64,000 nt of DNA from Prosapia bicincta (lineage: Eukaryota > Arthropoda > Insecta > Hemiptera > Cercopidae), in contig JBAIZL010000006.1 in assembly GCA_036971475.1 (NCBI GenBank), positions 7,347,501-7,411,500 on the forward strand, in the 5' to 3' direction. Positions within the stretch are counted from its first letter, which is position 1. Every line of letters begins with the position of its first letter. Shown here piece after piece: positions 48,075-59,534 of this stretch. Under the pieces are notes generated by a model that was not told the DNA's origin, made no database searches, and saw nothing but the letters and a program-made list of their open reading frames with translations. Both the position numbers and the translations under genes were made by a program.

Positions 48075-50536
48075 ATAATATTCTGAGAGGCATCCAAAAC
48101 GAAACATGTTTAGTTTATTTAGACGACATTATAATTTACTCCACTAGCCTCCAAGAACATATACAAAGACTTAAAGAAGTATTCGACAGATTACGCAAAG
48201 CCAACTTTAAAGTACAGCTGGATAAAACAGAATTTTTAAGAAAAGAAGTAGCGTATCTAGGGCATGTTGTTACACCGGAAGGCGTAAAACCTAACCCAGC
48301 AAAGATTTTGGCAATCAAAAACTATCCAATACCCGAAACCACCAAACAAATTAAAGGATTTTTAGGACTAATAGGCTATTATCGAAAATTTATTAAAAAC
48401 TTCGCCAAGACAACAAAACCCTTTACTAACTGTTTAAAGAAAAATGCAAAAATAAACATAGAAAATCCAGACTTCATAGAATGTTTTGAAACATGTAAAA
48501 ATATACTGACTAATGAGCCCCTTCTACAATACCCAGATTTTGAAAAGGAGTTTACTCTAACGACAGACGCGAGTAATTTTGCACTAGGAGCGATTTTAAG
48601 CCAGGACAAAAATGGAAAGGACCTTCCTATAGCGTATGCCAGCAGAACTTTAAACGACAGCGAAACTAATTACTCCGCGATTGAAAAGGAATTACTAGCA
48701 ATCGTATGGGCCACTAAACACTTTAGGCCTTATTTATTTGGAAGAAAATTTAAAATTTATACAGACCATAAACCTTTACAATGGTTATTTTCAGTTAAAG
48801 AACCAAATTCCAAGCTTTTAAGATGGAGATTAAAATTAGAGGAATATGATTATGACATAAGATACAAAAAAGGCAAATTAAACCAAAACGCCGATGCCTT
48901 ATCTAGAATACAATTGAACATTACTAATAAAAGGTCAACAAACACCCAACACACTGTAGAACCAGACCTTGATTTATCTCCAGCTGGATTAATCCAACGT
49001 TTCTTCCCGGAATTAAATGAAGATAACGAGTCTATGGTCGTACAACTCGACGCAACAGATAATGCCAACTTAGAGTACGATCAAGAAAGTGACAGTCAAA
49101 CCGTGCATTCCAACTTCGAAGGGAACACCCAAATTGAAATACCAATTTCCGACGAGCCTGTAAACTTTGGGAGAAATCAAATATTTTTGTCATTGGTAAA
49201 GTATGAGCCAAAGAAAGTAAAAATTATAAAACTATTCGGAACTTCAAAAATTCGTTTAATGGTCGAAATATCAGAAAATAACTTTAAAGAAGACATAGTT
49301 AACTTTGTAAAATCATATTTGGTACCCAAAATAAAATATAATCTATATTTTGAAGACGATTTTTACGAGAAATTTGCATCATGCGTAGCCAAAAATTTCA
49401 AACAAACTGAACTAAATTTGGTTAAGTGTAATAACAAACTCTTAGACCTAACTTCGGAAGAAGATACCTTAGAAACGATAAGTAATTATCATGTCAGCAA
49501 AACCAATCACCGAGGGATACAGGAAACATACGAACAAATTAAGCGAAGATATTATTGGCCTAATTTAAAATCACTAATCCAAAATTTCATAAATCAGTGT
49601 GACATATGTCAAAGAACCAAATATGACAGAATTCCCTTACAATTAGAGATGAACTTGACACCCACAGCTGCAAGGCCTTTCCAGATAATTCACATCGACA
49701 CTATCTCTTTAGAAAAGAATGCGTTTATCAGCATTGTCGACAGTTTCACAAAGTATGCTCAAGCTTATCGCTTGGGAAGCTCTCAAGCTACAGAGATTGC
49801 AGACAAGTTATTAGATTACTTTGCGCAGTTCTGCTTACCAACAGTTATTATCTCAGACAATGGAACGGAGTTTAATAACAGGATTGTGAAGGAGATATTA
49901 GACCTGCATAAAATCAAAATCCATTTTATGAGTACACAAAACCCCCAATCAAACGGATTATGTGAAAGATTTCATTCCACCTTAATAGAACACATAAGGC
50001 TGTTAAACAATCAAATCGAATTTAAAAAAGACAGTATAATTAAGAAAGTCAAATATGCTATAATTGCCTATAACAATAGCATTCATTCAGTCACAAAATT
50101 AACGCCGTGCGAAGTCTTATTTGGACACATAAATTCAAACTCTTTATTAGATATAGATTTAGAAAAACAAATTGTAAATGACTACGTTTTAAACCATAAA
50201 GAAAAGACAAAAATACTTTATGAAAACATTAGGGATAACAATCAAAGAATTAAAGAAAAAGTTTTAGAAAAAAGGAATGTAAACAAAGAACCACTTCCAG
50301 AAATAAAATCTGAAGTTTATATAAAATCAGTTCAGAAGCAAAGCAAAACTAAAAACAGATATAGCAAGGAAGAAATAGCTTCGATAGATAAAGAAAGAAA
50401 AACTGGAAAAATAAAGCCTAGACATCATAACACAAAAGACAAAATACATTTGTCGAAAATTAAAAGGCCTAAGAAGATAAAAAATGTAATTAATGACCCA
50501 AATCCTTCTTGTTCATATTCGACACAATCAAATTAA
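48071..50536 (+). pseudogene. pol: Gypsy Pol, second part: RT palm, RNase H, integrase
   Basis: An 821-codon frame that continues pol after the frameshift. It contains the reverse transcriptase catalytic motif (VYLDDIIIY). RNase H follows (TTDASNFALGAIL and YTDHKPLQWL). The integrase zinc-binding H2C2 region ends in CDICQRTK. The integrase core has the D,D,E residues in IHIDTIS, IISDNGTEF and NGLCERFHS. The tail is strongly basic. The ATG at 48071 is an internal methionine, not a native start. Everything after the frameshift appears intact. No env frame follows; the 766 bases to the 3' LTR hold no credible gene. Confidence 0.92.
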
Positions 50537-51302
50537 AATCCCTACCATACCTTTGTCCACTAGTTCTATGCAAGAAACTTTATTAAACTTTTAAACAACA
50601 TTGTTTTTATTAATTGTATGTGTTACAAACTTTTGTAATTAATTAAATGATATGTAACTAATTATGGTAATAAATATTGTTAATTATTTGAAATATGTTA
50701 ATCACAAAAAGAAATGTAATTGAAGAAAATTAGAAACTATACTCTTAAAGAGATAACAAAACAAAAAGAATTCTTATAAACTGACTAGAATCCTTATCAA
50801 ATCTATAACAGGCAAGTTGAATGTAAATGATGGAAAAAATTATGAAAAATTATATAAAACTTTTATTGTAATCAATGTAAATTTTGTAGAACAAAAATTA
50901 GATTCTGATAACAATTGTATATGTTATAAACATTTTGTATCTATCCTATGATAGAAAAGACTCATTATAAATTGTATTAATCAATTCCAAATACTTTTGC
51001 TCAGTTGAATTATAATGAACAGAAAATTAGACTGTAAAATGCCCATCATCGAAAACAATAACGCCTACAAACTACGAGGATACTGCGTTGGAAATCGCAG
51101 ACCACCCGTTTAACTGGATCTTGGAAATCAACCTTTGCCTGGTGACTTTCTCCAGTGAAGAGGACTTCAACCCATGCCGAAAATTGCCCTTACGGAGGCC
51201 TATTCAGCAGCTTATATACTTCACCCTCATCAAGAAGATGAAGAGGACCTCAACCGATGCCGAAACTTCGCCAACCCCCGAAGTTTTCTTTAGGGATGGA
51301 GG
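50537..51302 (+). other. Gypsy 3' untranslated region; no env
   Basis: AT-rich noncoding sequence ending in the polypurine tract at 51292-51302. The open frame at 51088-51312 runs into the LTR and has no family features. Confidence 0.7.
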
Positions 51303-51594
51303 AGTTATATAAACATTTTATGTGAACATTTCATAATTAAATGCGTGCTAGGAAAATTCCTGCTTACGCAGCTTTAGTATTATATAGGTGTGAGAACAGA
51401 GCCCCGGCAGTGTGTAAGTCGCCTCTGTATCGCACAGACGTTTTCCACTCCGATTGAGTGCATATCAATTGTATTGTTTTATTAAGTAAAATTAATGTAA
51501 CAGTTTTCTAAATTAATTGTTTATTAAATTCAAAGGTTTGTTAAAAATAAAAATCATTTTTAAAAACCTTTCTTGCTTAATATAAAACGTAACT
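51303..51594 (+). repeat. Gypsy 3' LTR
   Basis: Matches the 5' LTR over its full 292 bases and is followed by the TAGA target duplication. Confidence 0.95.
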
Positions 51595-51598
51595 TAGA

Positions 51599-52160
51599 TG
51601 AATCATGTTTTATATAGTAAAATATTTTTTTTTAGTTTATGAAATTTTGTTTCTAAACAGATGTTTAATATTTCCAATAATGGAAAGAGAGGAGCCAAGT
51701 TATATCACATTTCAAAACATTTCAGTTAACCTTAATGCAAAAATATATATGCAAAGTAATGAAGAAACAAAATTAATCTGAAAAATATAAGCATAACCTG
51801 CATGCGATGATTACAGATAAACATTAAAATTTTAAACTCTAACTACGAGAAATTCAAACATATTTTAATAATGATATACTACGTGGTAAAAGTGTTTGTA
51901 ACTGGCTAAGACAATTATCTTTAATCTCAAAAATATAAATAAATAGAAGATATTAGGCTCAAATAATAAATTATATTCAGAAAAAATGTCTAGAGATATA
52001 TAAAAATATATATTAAAATAATTAGTCTAGTTTTTGTGATTTTATAAAGAATAAATTGAATAGCCTCTTTGGCACTACACGATTTGTGGTTTTAAAACAA
52101 CTAATTAGTGTAAAGATATTGGCGCCGCCTATGTAGCTGAGGTAGTCACAAGACACTCTC
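51599..52160. other. AT-rich intergenic stretch, nothing identified
   Basis: No open frame or repeat recognised. Confidence 0.5.
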
Positions 52161-52164
52161 CACA

Positions 52165-52239
52165 AGAACTGTGTGTGTGTGTGTGTGTGTGTGTTGGAGC
52201 CCACATGAGGAACCTATAGAACTATGTAATGAGAACACA

Positions 52240-52270
<31 letters not shown>

Positions 52271-52381
52271 TGGAGCCCACATGAGGAACCTATAGAACTA
52301 TGTAATGAGAACACACATGTGTGTGTGTGTGTTGGAGCCCACATGAGGAACCTATAGAACTATGTAATGAGAACACACATG

Positions 52382-52424
<43 letters not shown>

Positions 52425-52540
52425 GGAGCCCACATGAGGAACCTATAGAACTATGTAATGAGAACACATGTGTGTGTGTGTGTGTGTGTGTTGGAGCCCA
52501 CATGATGAACCTATAGAACTATGTAATGAGAACACACATG

Positions 52541-52577
<37 letters not shown>

Positions 52578-52625
52578 GGAGCCCACATGAGGAACCTATA
52601 GAACTATGTAATGAGAACACACATG

Positions 52626-52662
<37 letters not shown>

Positions 52663-52905
52663 GGAGCCCACATGAGGAACCTATAGAACTATGTAATGAG
52701 AACACACATGTTGTGTGTGTGTGTGTGTGTTGGAGCCCACATGAGGAACCTATAGAACTATGTAATGAGAACACACATGTTGTGTGTGTGTGTTGGAGCC
52801 CACATGATGAACCTATAGAACTATGTAATGAGAACACACGTGTGTGTGTGTGTGTGCTGGAGCCCACATGAGGAACCGATAGAACTATGTAATGAGAACA
52901 CATCT
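52165..52905. repeat. Composite minisatellite: conserved ~48-bp core separated by variable (TG)n
   Basis: Ten copies of a core beginning TTGGAGCCCACATGAGGAAC and ending TAATGAGAACACA are each separated by a TG run of different length. The cores are nearly identical and vary only at a few sites (GAGGAA/GATGAA, one CCGATAG). Open frames crossing the array are artefacts. Confidence 0.95.
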
Positions 52906-53544
52906 AGACCACTCTTAATAAAATTATCGGAGTGTCGCCGGGAGGCGGTTAAACAAAGTGTATAAATGCAAGGCTAGTTCGAAGGATCTAGAACTTGCCG
53001 TGGCTTATAACGACCGCTAAATGTAATAAAGTAAAAGCTTGTGTCAGAATTTTGAAAAGTTCACCCGACATCGCCAAAAGAAGTCCCGAGGTAATAGCAT
53101 CGTTTCCAGATGGACGACTTCTTCCAGCCAGGAGGTCCAAGATGAGATACCACTGAAGGCAAGTGAACTGACAGTAATTCTTGACCGATTTTTTTATAAA
53201 TAATAAAGATTTTATCAAAAACAAATTTCAACATCACTATTTGGTTTTACCGGTGATTTTAAAGTGTATTAAAGTATGAAAGTTGTCACAAATATTGCAA
53301 GTCATTTTGAAATCTACATTAATTGAAGTTTTAAAATGGAATAAATAAAAGTTGGTAAAAAAATTCGATGTTTGTAAAAAAAAGTTTATTCAAGGTTGTA
53401 TAAATTGGATACATCTTAAACAGATGAAGTTTTTGCATAGTTTGTAAATAAAATGTTATCACAAAATCGAAAGAATGTAGCTATTTCAGAAAATCCTGTA
53501 AGGGAAACTATATACGATAAATAAAAAGCGTTAGTTTCCAATTA
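52906..53544. other. Intergenic stretch left of BEL element
   Basis: It includes a TATA-like TATAAATG at about 52961 and nearby TTCGAA/TCTAGAA words, but no recognisable transcript follows. No gene is supported. Confidence 0.4.
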
Positions 53545-53549
53545 GCTGT

Positions 53550-53806
53550 TGTTATTTCTATAAACTTTTGACACTGCCGCTACAGGCGGAACACTCGTCA
53601 TATTTATATAATTATGCTGGTAATAAAACTTATTTCATATTTAAACACTATTTATTACTTCACATCTTTCTTAAAACAAAACTCTAAACAAAGAACTGAG
53701 AAAAAAACTAAAACAATTACAAATCATCTGTTAATTTATATAATGTTCTTTTTCTTTTTTTTCATAGAGGATTGTCATAGAGTATTATATTATTGCATTC
53801 ACAACA
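53550..53806 (-). repeat. BEL 3' LTR
   Basis: 257 bases, TG...CA ends, matching the 5' LTR. Confidence 0.95.
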
Positions 53807-53935
53807 TACTCCCACCTTTTGAGTTATGGTTTAACTCAAAACATTAAAAAATAGTATATTGTTAAAAGATTAATCAACAAATTTTTGTGGAAGCTTAATT
53901 TGTCTGCCACTTCTTGAATATGTCACAATTTTATT

Positions 53936-54372
53936 TTATTTTGTCACATTATCTTCTTCCAGGTGTAGTTCATGTTCATTGGTTTTTGTCACTTTTGGTT
54001 TAATCTTTTCTTTTAATTGTTCTTGGATGGTTTCTTCTTGCATTTCAAGAGGATATAGTCTTTGTATTGGTCTCAATAAACTTCCAAAAGCAGTCTTCAA
54101 TTGCACTAATCTACACACTCCATCTCTACTAATGATAGTCTTTTCTATCAGTCCTATTGGCCAATCAATTCTTTTTTTATTTTCAACTTCAATCAGTACT
54201 AATTCTCCAACTTTCAACTGTCTGCCGTTTTTCTTACTTTTTAAAGCTAATTGTCCTAAATACTCAATCCTAAATCTTTTTCGCAATGCTTCTCTCAGGT
54301 GTTGTCGATAACGTACTCTCTTGTTAAGACTTTTTGTATTTACATGGTCACAATCTGGAACTCCAATTTCTT
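53936..54372 (-). pseudogene. pol: BEL Pol C-terminal segment (downstream of frameshift)
   Basis: The open frame from 54286 and its continuation upstream to about 54390 encode the C-terminal domain found after BEL/Pao integrase. It is a basic segment followed by an SH3-like block with VGELVLIEVENKKRIDWPIG and a YPLE end. It is out of frame with the integrase segment because of a single missing base in a T-run near 54385-54390. The domain occurs only as the tail of BEL integrases, so it belongs to the same polyprotein. Confidence 0.88.
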
Positions 54373-55530
54373 TTAAGTCATGTAAAACATATTTGGAGTA
54401 ATAGCAGTTAGGTCTGAAGAAGTTTCAGATAAATATGTCAAAGGTCTAGAATTCATGATACTTTCACAATCACATAAGATTGTCTCCATTTCCTCATAAT
54501 CCAATGACGTTTTGCCCAAGGTTTTGCGTAGCAACTGTTTCATGAGTCGGATGAGTCGCTCCCACCATCCGCCCCACCATGCAGCAGAGGGAGGGTTAAA
54601 CCTCCAGTCAATTTGTTGGCATGAGCTATATTTTAAGATAGCATTCCAATCTAGAATTTTAAATGCCTTTTCTGTACCTGTGAAATTGGTACCATTGTCA
54701 CTATATATTATTGATGGTCTTCCTCGCCTTGCAATAAATCTTCTAAGTGTATCTATAAATGCTTCGACAGAAAGAAACTTTACTAACTCCAAATGAACAG
54801 CACGGTATACTGCACAAGTGAATATGCAGATCCAAACTTTACTGCCATCTCGTAGAAACAAAGGTCCCGCAAAATCAATTCCAACCACTTCAAATACTGC
54901 GGCATCTCGTACTCTACTTTCAGGTAAGGGTGGAGTGATTGTTTCTACATTTTTTGAATTATGTCTCTGACAAGGAATACATTTTTTCAAAGTATTACTT
55001 ATTGTTTTTCTTCCTCTCAATATCCAATAGTTTTCTCTTAATAAACTTAAGAGACCTTGAACTCCCACATGACATGATCTCTTATGTATTGTAAGAATAA
55101 GAATATCTACAATGTCATGTTTTGATGGTAGAACAACAGGAAATTTAAAATTTTCCAAATCCTTTCTTTCTGTTAATTTTGTCTTTAGCCTTATAATACC
55201 ATCAGCAGCCATAAATGGTGACAATGAAGCCAATTTAGGCTCCCTTATTCCTTCAAATGATTGCTGTTGAACAATTCTAATTATAAAATTGTTAGCTTCA
55301 ATAATCTCCTTACATGACAAAACTTTACTCACACACTTTTCCTTCTTTGAGGGGTTACAATTATGAATAAATCTCAGCAACCATGCAAAAACACACACAA
55401 TCTTATCAAAATCATTTGAAAAGTAATAAAACCAATCTTTTGGGTAATTATTACTTAAAAGTGAAGGTGTAGGTCCTTTCTTTTTTTCTAAAGAAATTAA
55501 TTCTTCGTCAGGTTCAGGTTCATTTGATGG
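54373..55530 (-). pseudogene. pol: BEL Pol: integrase segment between TGA stop and frameshift
   Basis: In the same reading frame as the large upstream frame, separated from it only by the TGA at 55531-55533. It encodes a zinc-binding region (HKRSCHVG then CIPCQRH). The integrase core follows with its catalytic residues in VGIDFAGPL, IIYSDNGTNF and GWWERLIR. The conserved CDCESIMNSRPL block comes after these. The internal ATG at 55398 is not a native start. The frame ends at 54373 through a frameshift just after this core. Confidence 0.92.
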
Positions 55531-58500
55531 TCAGGTATCTTCAGGCAACTTCAACCATGACGGGCCCTCCCACCATCTGGAACTAATCAACCTGGAAACT
55601 GAACATCCTCTACTGGGCAAGTCTGCTGGATTCATAGTGCCGGGAATGTGCCGCCAAGATGTTCTGGAAGTGAGGCTGCAGATTTCTTCAACTCTATTTC
55701 TAACAAATACTCCCCAGTTTTCTTCTCTTTTAATCCAAGCTATTACTGTAGAAGAGTCACTCCAATAAAAAAATTTAATATTACATTCAAATTTGTTTTC
55801 ATCTCTTAATTCTTGCACTACTGAAGAACCTAATCTAGCACCTATAGTAGCAGCCATTAGTTCAAGTCTGGGTATTGTCATCTTCTTTACAGGTGCTACA
55901 CGTGACTTTGCCTGGATTAGCTGTAATTGAATACATGTACTAAGTTCAAAACGCATAAATACTGCTGTTGAGTACGCAAATTTGCTGGCATCACAAAATA
56001 TGTGAACTGATACAGAAATGATTACGTCATCCACACCTTGTAGCCATCGTGGAATCTTCATCTCTTTTAATTGATCGAGTTCCTGAAACCATATATTGAA
56101 TCGTTGTTTGATTTCTTCTGGTACTTCTTTGTCCCACCCACAATTATCTTTCCAGCATTCCTGCAATAATAACTTAGGGCATATGGAAATAGGACAAGTG
56201 AATCCAATAGGATCGAACAATCTGTGTGCAGTGGACAATATAACACGTTGTGTTACCAAGTTCTCTTCTAAATTTACTATTTTATGAAAACTCACAGAAA
56301 TTGTGTCTTCTTTCTTGTCCCAGGTGAGACCTAGGACTGAAGCCTCTGTCTTGTCTTCCAGACCAGGTTCAGTATATTCCCATCCTCGCAGCTCAAACTT
56401 TCCCAAAGAAAATATTTGTATTGCTTCTGAAATGAACTGTTTCAAATCCCTTTCATTATTTACACCTGTAACACAGTTATCAACATAGAAACTTTTAAAC
56501 AACTTTTCTATTGTACATTTAGAAAATTGATTGTCTTCAGCACACTGTACTAAATACTTCTGCAGGTGGTAGTTGATGACGGCATTGAGCAAAAATGGAC
56601 TACTTGAGACTCCAAAAACAACTCTTCTATGTCGGAAAATCTTGAGTGATCCATCTGTGTTTTGCCACAGAAATCTTAGGAAATCTCTGTCCTCTTCATA
56701 CAAACTTATTTGCAAAAACGCCTTTTTTATGTCAGCGATAACTCCTATTTTATAAAGTCGAAAACGTAAAAGCAAAGCTGGTATTATTTCAATTAAGTTA
56801 ATACCTATTTCCAAACACTGATTAAGGGAATAGTAACCCTTTTCTTTAGACGAGGCATCAAAAACCGGTCTTACTGCAGTGGTGCTGTTTTCTTTTATCA
56901 CTGGTCTATGAGGTAAATAGTGACCTTCATCCCATTTGCTTATTGGGATTTCCTCAATAACACCATCTTCCAGCCAATCTGAAAACACATTGTTATATAC
57001 ATTATATAAACTTTCATTTGTTAGCTTTTTCACTGAGTTTTCAAGCCTTTTTTTTGCAAGATTGAAATTTCTTGGAACTTCTGGGTGGTCTTCGGACCAA
57101 GGTAATTTGACTTCATAGCGTCCTTCTTCATTTACTCTCACAGTTTCCAAAAATTGTGTTTGAACAGAATGTTCAATTTCTTGTTTGCTTCTGGTCTGTA
57201 GTGGGTCTTTTATACCTAAAACATCCATTTCCCACAGCTTGCATATTGAATTACTTTGTACAAACATAGAAAGTGCTGTCATAGAACTAAATTCTTTACT
57301 TTCTTGAAATTTTCCTGTCAAAACCCATCCTAAATGAGTTTCAAGGGCTATAATACCACAATCTAGAACCTCTTTTCTTCCAGTTAGAAGTTTCCCATAT
57401 ATGTCAGCCCCAATTAATATCTCAATTGGACTGTCTGCATCCTGAAACAATTTAATACCTCTTTCCATCAGTTCATCAGTCCATCTTCCTGGTTTCAAGG
57501 CAGGAACATAAGTACAAATATTTATTTCACTAAGTGCCTTGAAATTACAAGAATATGTTTTATCTATACTTTGTAGTCTGACTTTGTAGCATGCATGATT
57601 GCGAGGCTTAGTGACCTCTCCTCCAAACAGGCCATGTAATAATGTTTCTTCACCACAAGTGTCATATTTCATTTTTTCAACAGTCGATTTCCTTATGTAT
57701 GACCTCTGGGATCCACTGTCAAAAAGTAAACGCACATTGAGTTCTTTTGTGTCACTAACAGCCTTGACAACAAGAGTTTGCATGTAAACCTGATTGCCAT
57801 TCACATTGGACAAGGAATTCTCAAAATTGGGCTCAGCTTCTTTTTCCTCGCATTTAGGTTTAATGTTAGACCTATTAAAATTATTCTGCAACTTTGAACA
57901 CATAAGTGGTACATGTTTTCCATTACAAATAATACATTTAACAATAGCTCTGCAATGTTTACTTAAATGTCCTACTTTTGTACAAGAAAAGCAACACCTT
58001 TTGCTAGTAAGAATATTCTGCCTTTCTTCTAAAGACATGTCCCTAGCTTTAAAACAGTTTTCACTTAAATGACCACCGTCACAAAACACACACATCGATA
58101 ACTTCGTCTTATCTGTGCTTACTGTAGACGTATTTGATTTTACATTTACAAGGCCAGCTGCTGTAACATTGCTGGTAGGCCTTCTTGTATTTTTAATATG
58201 CTTATCTTTACTTGCAAAGTCTCTTTTATATGAACTCGTAGGATTATCACCTGTTGATACTTTTGTTTTTTGTAAACCAAATCCCTGTTTAGCTAAGTTT
58301 ATTCTTTCTTCTCCCTCCACTTCAATTTTCAAAAAATTCATTAGGCTATCTAGCCTACTTTTACTTTCTGACGCGGTCTCGTCCTGTTGAGAGTTAGGCC
58401 TACTTCTCTGCCAAGCTATTAATAAATCCTCCCTGAGACAAGATTCTACTAATGGGAAGAGCATAGCAGCGTACTTCTCCTTTGTTACACCTAAAGTTTC

Positions 58501-59202
58501 TAAACACCTTAGTTTTGACTCAATTTGATCATAAAGTGAGGAAATAGTAATTTTACTTTCACTGCTATTTAATGTTATTACAATTTTCAAGATTTCTCTT
58601 ATGTAAAACTCTACTAACAGGTCATCTTTGGCAAAGCGAGATTTTAAATGTTCAATAGCCTGTTCATAACTACGTCCACATGGGGGAAAACTCTCGACAA
58701 TTTCCCTAGCCTTAGTATTAGGGATAGTCGCTTGCAGGAGATACTGATACTTGTCATCAGAATCAATACAGGGGTCTTCATGGATTTTCTTAAATTGGCC
58801 CCAAAACGGCAACCAATCACTAATATCACCACCAAACTTTTTAAACTCAAGTGTGGGTAACTTAAATTTACGTTTTTCTACATTCACACTAGTATCTGTC
58901 TTAGGCCTAGCCTTGTCAATAGCCTGTTCAACTAAATACTCAACTATTTTAAACTTGCCTGAGTATTCATCGGCAGATTCTACCTCATTTTCTAAAACTT
59001 CAGTAGATGCATTTTCATTTAGTAAAACTTCAATAATTTCTCGGTCTAAGACCTCCAATTGATTATGTTTTTCACGTAATAGCTCTAAATTAGCTTTTAA
59101 CAAAATCACATCATCTTCATTTTTTATGGATTCTAATAATGTATTGTGTAAACGTGAAAATCCAGTTCTAAACAATTTTCTTTTCTTTTTCAGAGCATCC
59201 AT
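55531..59202 (-). CDS. gag-pol: BEL Gag-Pol N-terminal portion: Gag, protease, RT, RNase H
   Basis: A 1,223-codon frame from the ATG at 59202, 71 bases inside the 5' LTR. Order: coiled-coil leader; capsid-like Gag domain of BEL elements (LPTLEFKKFGGDISDWLPFW); three zinc knuckles (CVFCDGGHLSENC, CFSCTKVGHLSKHC, CIICNGKHVPLMC); aspartic protease (LLFDSGSQRSYI); reverse transcriptase (VFGVSSSPFLLN, then catalytic FYVDN); and RNase H (FCDASKFAYS with a later WSDSSTV). Gag and pol being one frame is normal for BEL/Pao. The frame stops at a TGA, after which the polyprotein continues in the same frame into integrase. Confidence 0.93.
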   Translation of the reverse strand: MDALKKKRKLFRTGFSRLHNTLLESIKNEDDVILLKANLELLREKHNQLEVLDREIIEVLLNENASTEVLENEVESADEYSGKFKIVEYLVEQAIDKARPKTDTSVNVEKRKFKLPTLEFKKFGGDISDWLPFWGQFKKIHEDPCIDSDDKYQYLLQATIPNTKAREIVESFPPCGRSYEQAIEHLKSRFAKDDLLVEFYIREILKIVITLNSSESKITISSLYDQIESKLRCLETLGVTKEKYAAMLFPLVESCLREDLLIAWQRSRPNSQQDETASESKSRLDSLMNFLKIEVEGEERINLAKQGFGLQKTKVSTGDNPTSSYKRDFASKDKHIKNTRRPTSNVTAAGLVNVKSNTSTVSTDKTKLSMCVFCDGGHLSENCFKARDMSLEERQNILTSKRCCFSCTKVGHLSKHCRAIVKCIICNGKHVPLMCSKLQNNFNRSNIKPKCEEKEAEPNFENSLSNVNGNQVYMQTLVVKAVSDTKELNVRLLFDSGSQRSYIRKSTVEKMKYDTCGEETLLHGLFGGEVTKPRNHACYKVRLQSIDKTYSCNFKALSEINICTYVPALKPGRWTDELMERGIKLFQDADSPIEILIGADIYGKLLTGRKEVLDCGIIALETHLGWVLTGKFQESKEFSSMTALSMFVQSNSICKLWEMDVLGIKDPLQTRSKQEIEHSVQTQFLETVRVNEEGRYEVKLPWSEDHPEVPRNFNLAKKRLENSVKKLTNESLYNVYNNVFSDWLEDGVIEEIPISKWDEGHYLPHRPVIKENSTTAVRPVFDASSKEKGYYSLNQCLEIGINLIEIIPALLLRFRLYKIGVIADIKKAFLQISLYEEDRDFLRFLWQNTDGSLKIFRHRRVVFGVSSSPFLLNAVINYHLQKYLVQCAEDNQFSKCTIEKLFKSFYVDNCVTGVNNERDLKQFISEAIQIFSLGKFELRGWEYTEPGLEDKTEASVLGLTWDKKEDTISVSFHKIVNLEENLVTQRVILSTAHRLFDPIGFTCPISICPKLLLQECWKDNCGWDKEVPEEIKQRFNIWFQELDQLKEMKIPRWLQGVDDVIISVSVHIFCDASKFAYSTAVFMRFELSTCIQLQLIQAKSRVAPVKKMTIPRLELMAATIGARLGSSVVQELRDENKFECNIKFFYWSDSSTVIAWIKREENWGVFVRNRVEEICSLTSRTSWRHIPGTMNPADLPSRGCSVSRLISSRWWEGPSWLKLPEDT

Positions 59203-59254
59203 TATAAAATACTTACTAATGGATCATAGATTTTAACTGTAACCAAATTATTAT

Positions 59255-59270
59255 CCTGTCACGGTCGCCA
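59255..59270 (-). promoter_or_regulatory. BEL primer-binding site
   Basis: On the minus strand TGGCGACCGTGACAGG begins two bases after the 5' LTR and starts with the TGG typical of tRNA-primed elements. The specific tRNA was not identified. Confidence 0.75.
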
Positions 59271-59272
59271 TA

Positions 59273-59529
59273 TGTTATTTCTATAAACTTTTGACACTGC
59301 CGCTACAGGCGGAACACTCGTCATATTTATATAATTATGCTGGTAATAAAACTTATTTCATATTTAAACACTATTTATTACTTCACATCTTTCTTAAAAC
59401 AAAACTCTAAACAAAGAACTGAGAAAAAAACTAAAACAATTACAAATCATCTGTTAATTTATATAATGTTCTTTTTCTTTTTTTTCATAGAGGATTGTCA
59501 TAGAGTATTATATTATTGCATTCACAACA
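59273..59529 (-). repeat. BEL 5' LTR
   Basis: 257 bases, matching the other LTR and followed on the plus strand by the GCTGT target duplication. Confidence 0.95.
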
Positions 59530-59534
59530 GCTGT

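Larger units (their letters stand above)
45048..51594 (+). mobile_element. Gypsy LTR retrotransposon (17.6/297-like), young copy
   Basis: A 6,547-bp element with two 292-bp LTRs (45048-45339 and 51303-51594) that match base for base as far as I can read. They begin AGTTA and end TAACT. The 4-base target duplication TAGA lies at 45044-45047 and 51595-51598. The primer site TGGCGCAGTCGGTAGGA starts at the last LTR base (45339), a form used by Ser-tRNA-primed 17.6/297-type elements. The polypurine tract AGGGATGGAGG precedes the right LTR (51292-51302). Gag and pol are present, an env gene is not, and pol is interrupted by one frameshift. Confidence 0.95.
53550..59529 (-). mobile_element. BEL/Pao LTR retrotransposon, young copy with two lesions
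   Basis: A 5,980-bp element on the minus strand. The 257-bp LTRs at 53550-53806 and 59273-59529 (TG...CA) match by eye over full length. The target duplication GCTGT is at 53545-53549 and 59530-59534. On the minus strand the primer site (TGGCGACCGTGACAGG, 59255-59270) lies two bases inside the 5' LTR. The polypurine tract (plus-strand complement 53807-53820) adjoins the 3' LTR. The polyprotein reads from 59202 to 53936 but is interrupted by one in-frame TGA at 55531-55533 and one frameshift near 54385. Confidence 0.95.

Noticed and set aside
50537..51302. Envelope gene in the Gypsy element
   Set aside because: The gap is only 766 bases, AT-rich, and without a frame containing a signal peptide, cleavage site or membrane anchor.
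52165..52905. CRISPR-like array of conserved repeats with variable spacers
   Set aside because: The spacers are only TG runs and the context is eukaryotic, so this is a minisatellite.
52950..53000. Heat-shock-type promoter (TATAAATG with TTCGAA and TCTAGAA words)
   Set aside because: The elements lie downstream of the TATA-like word and no transcript or coding frame follows, so a chance occurrence is likely.
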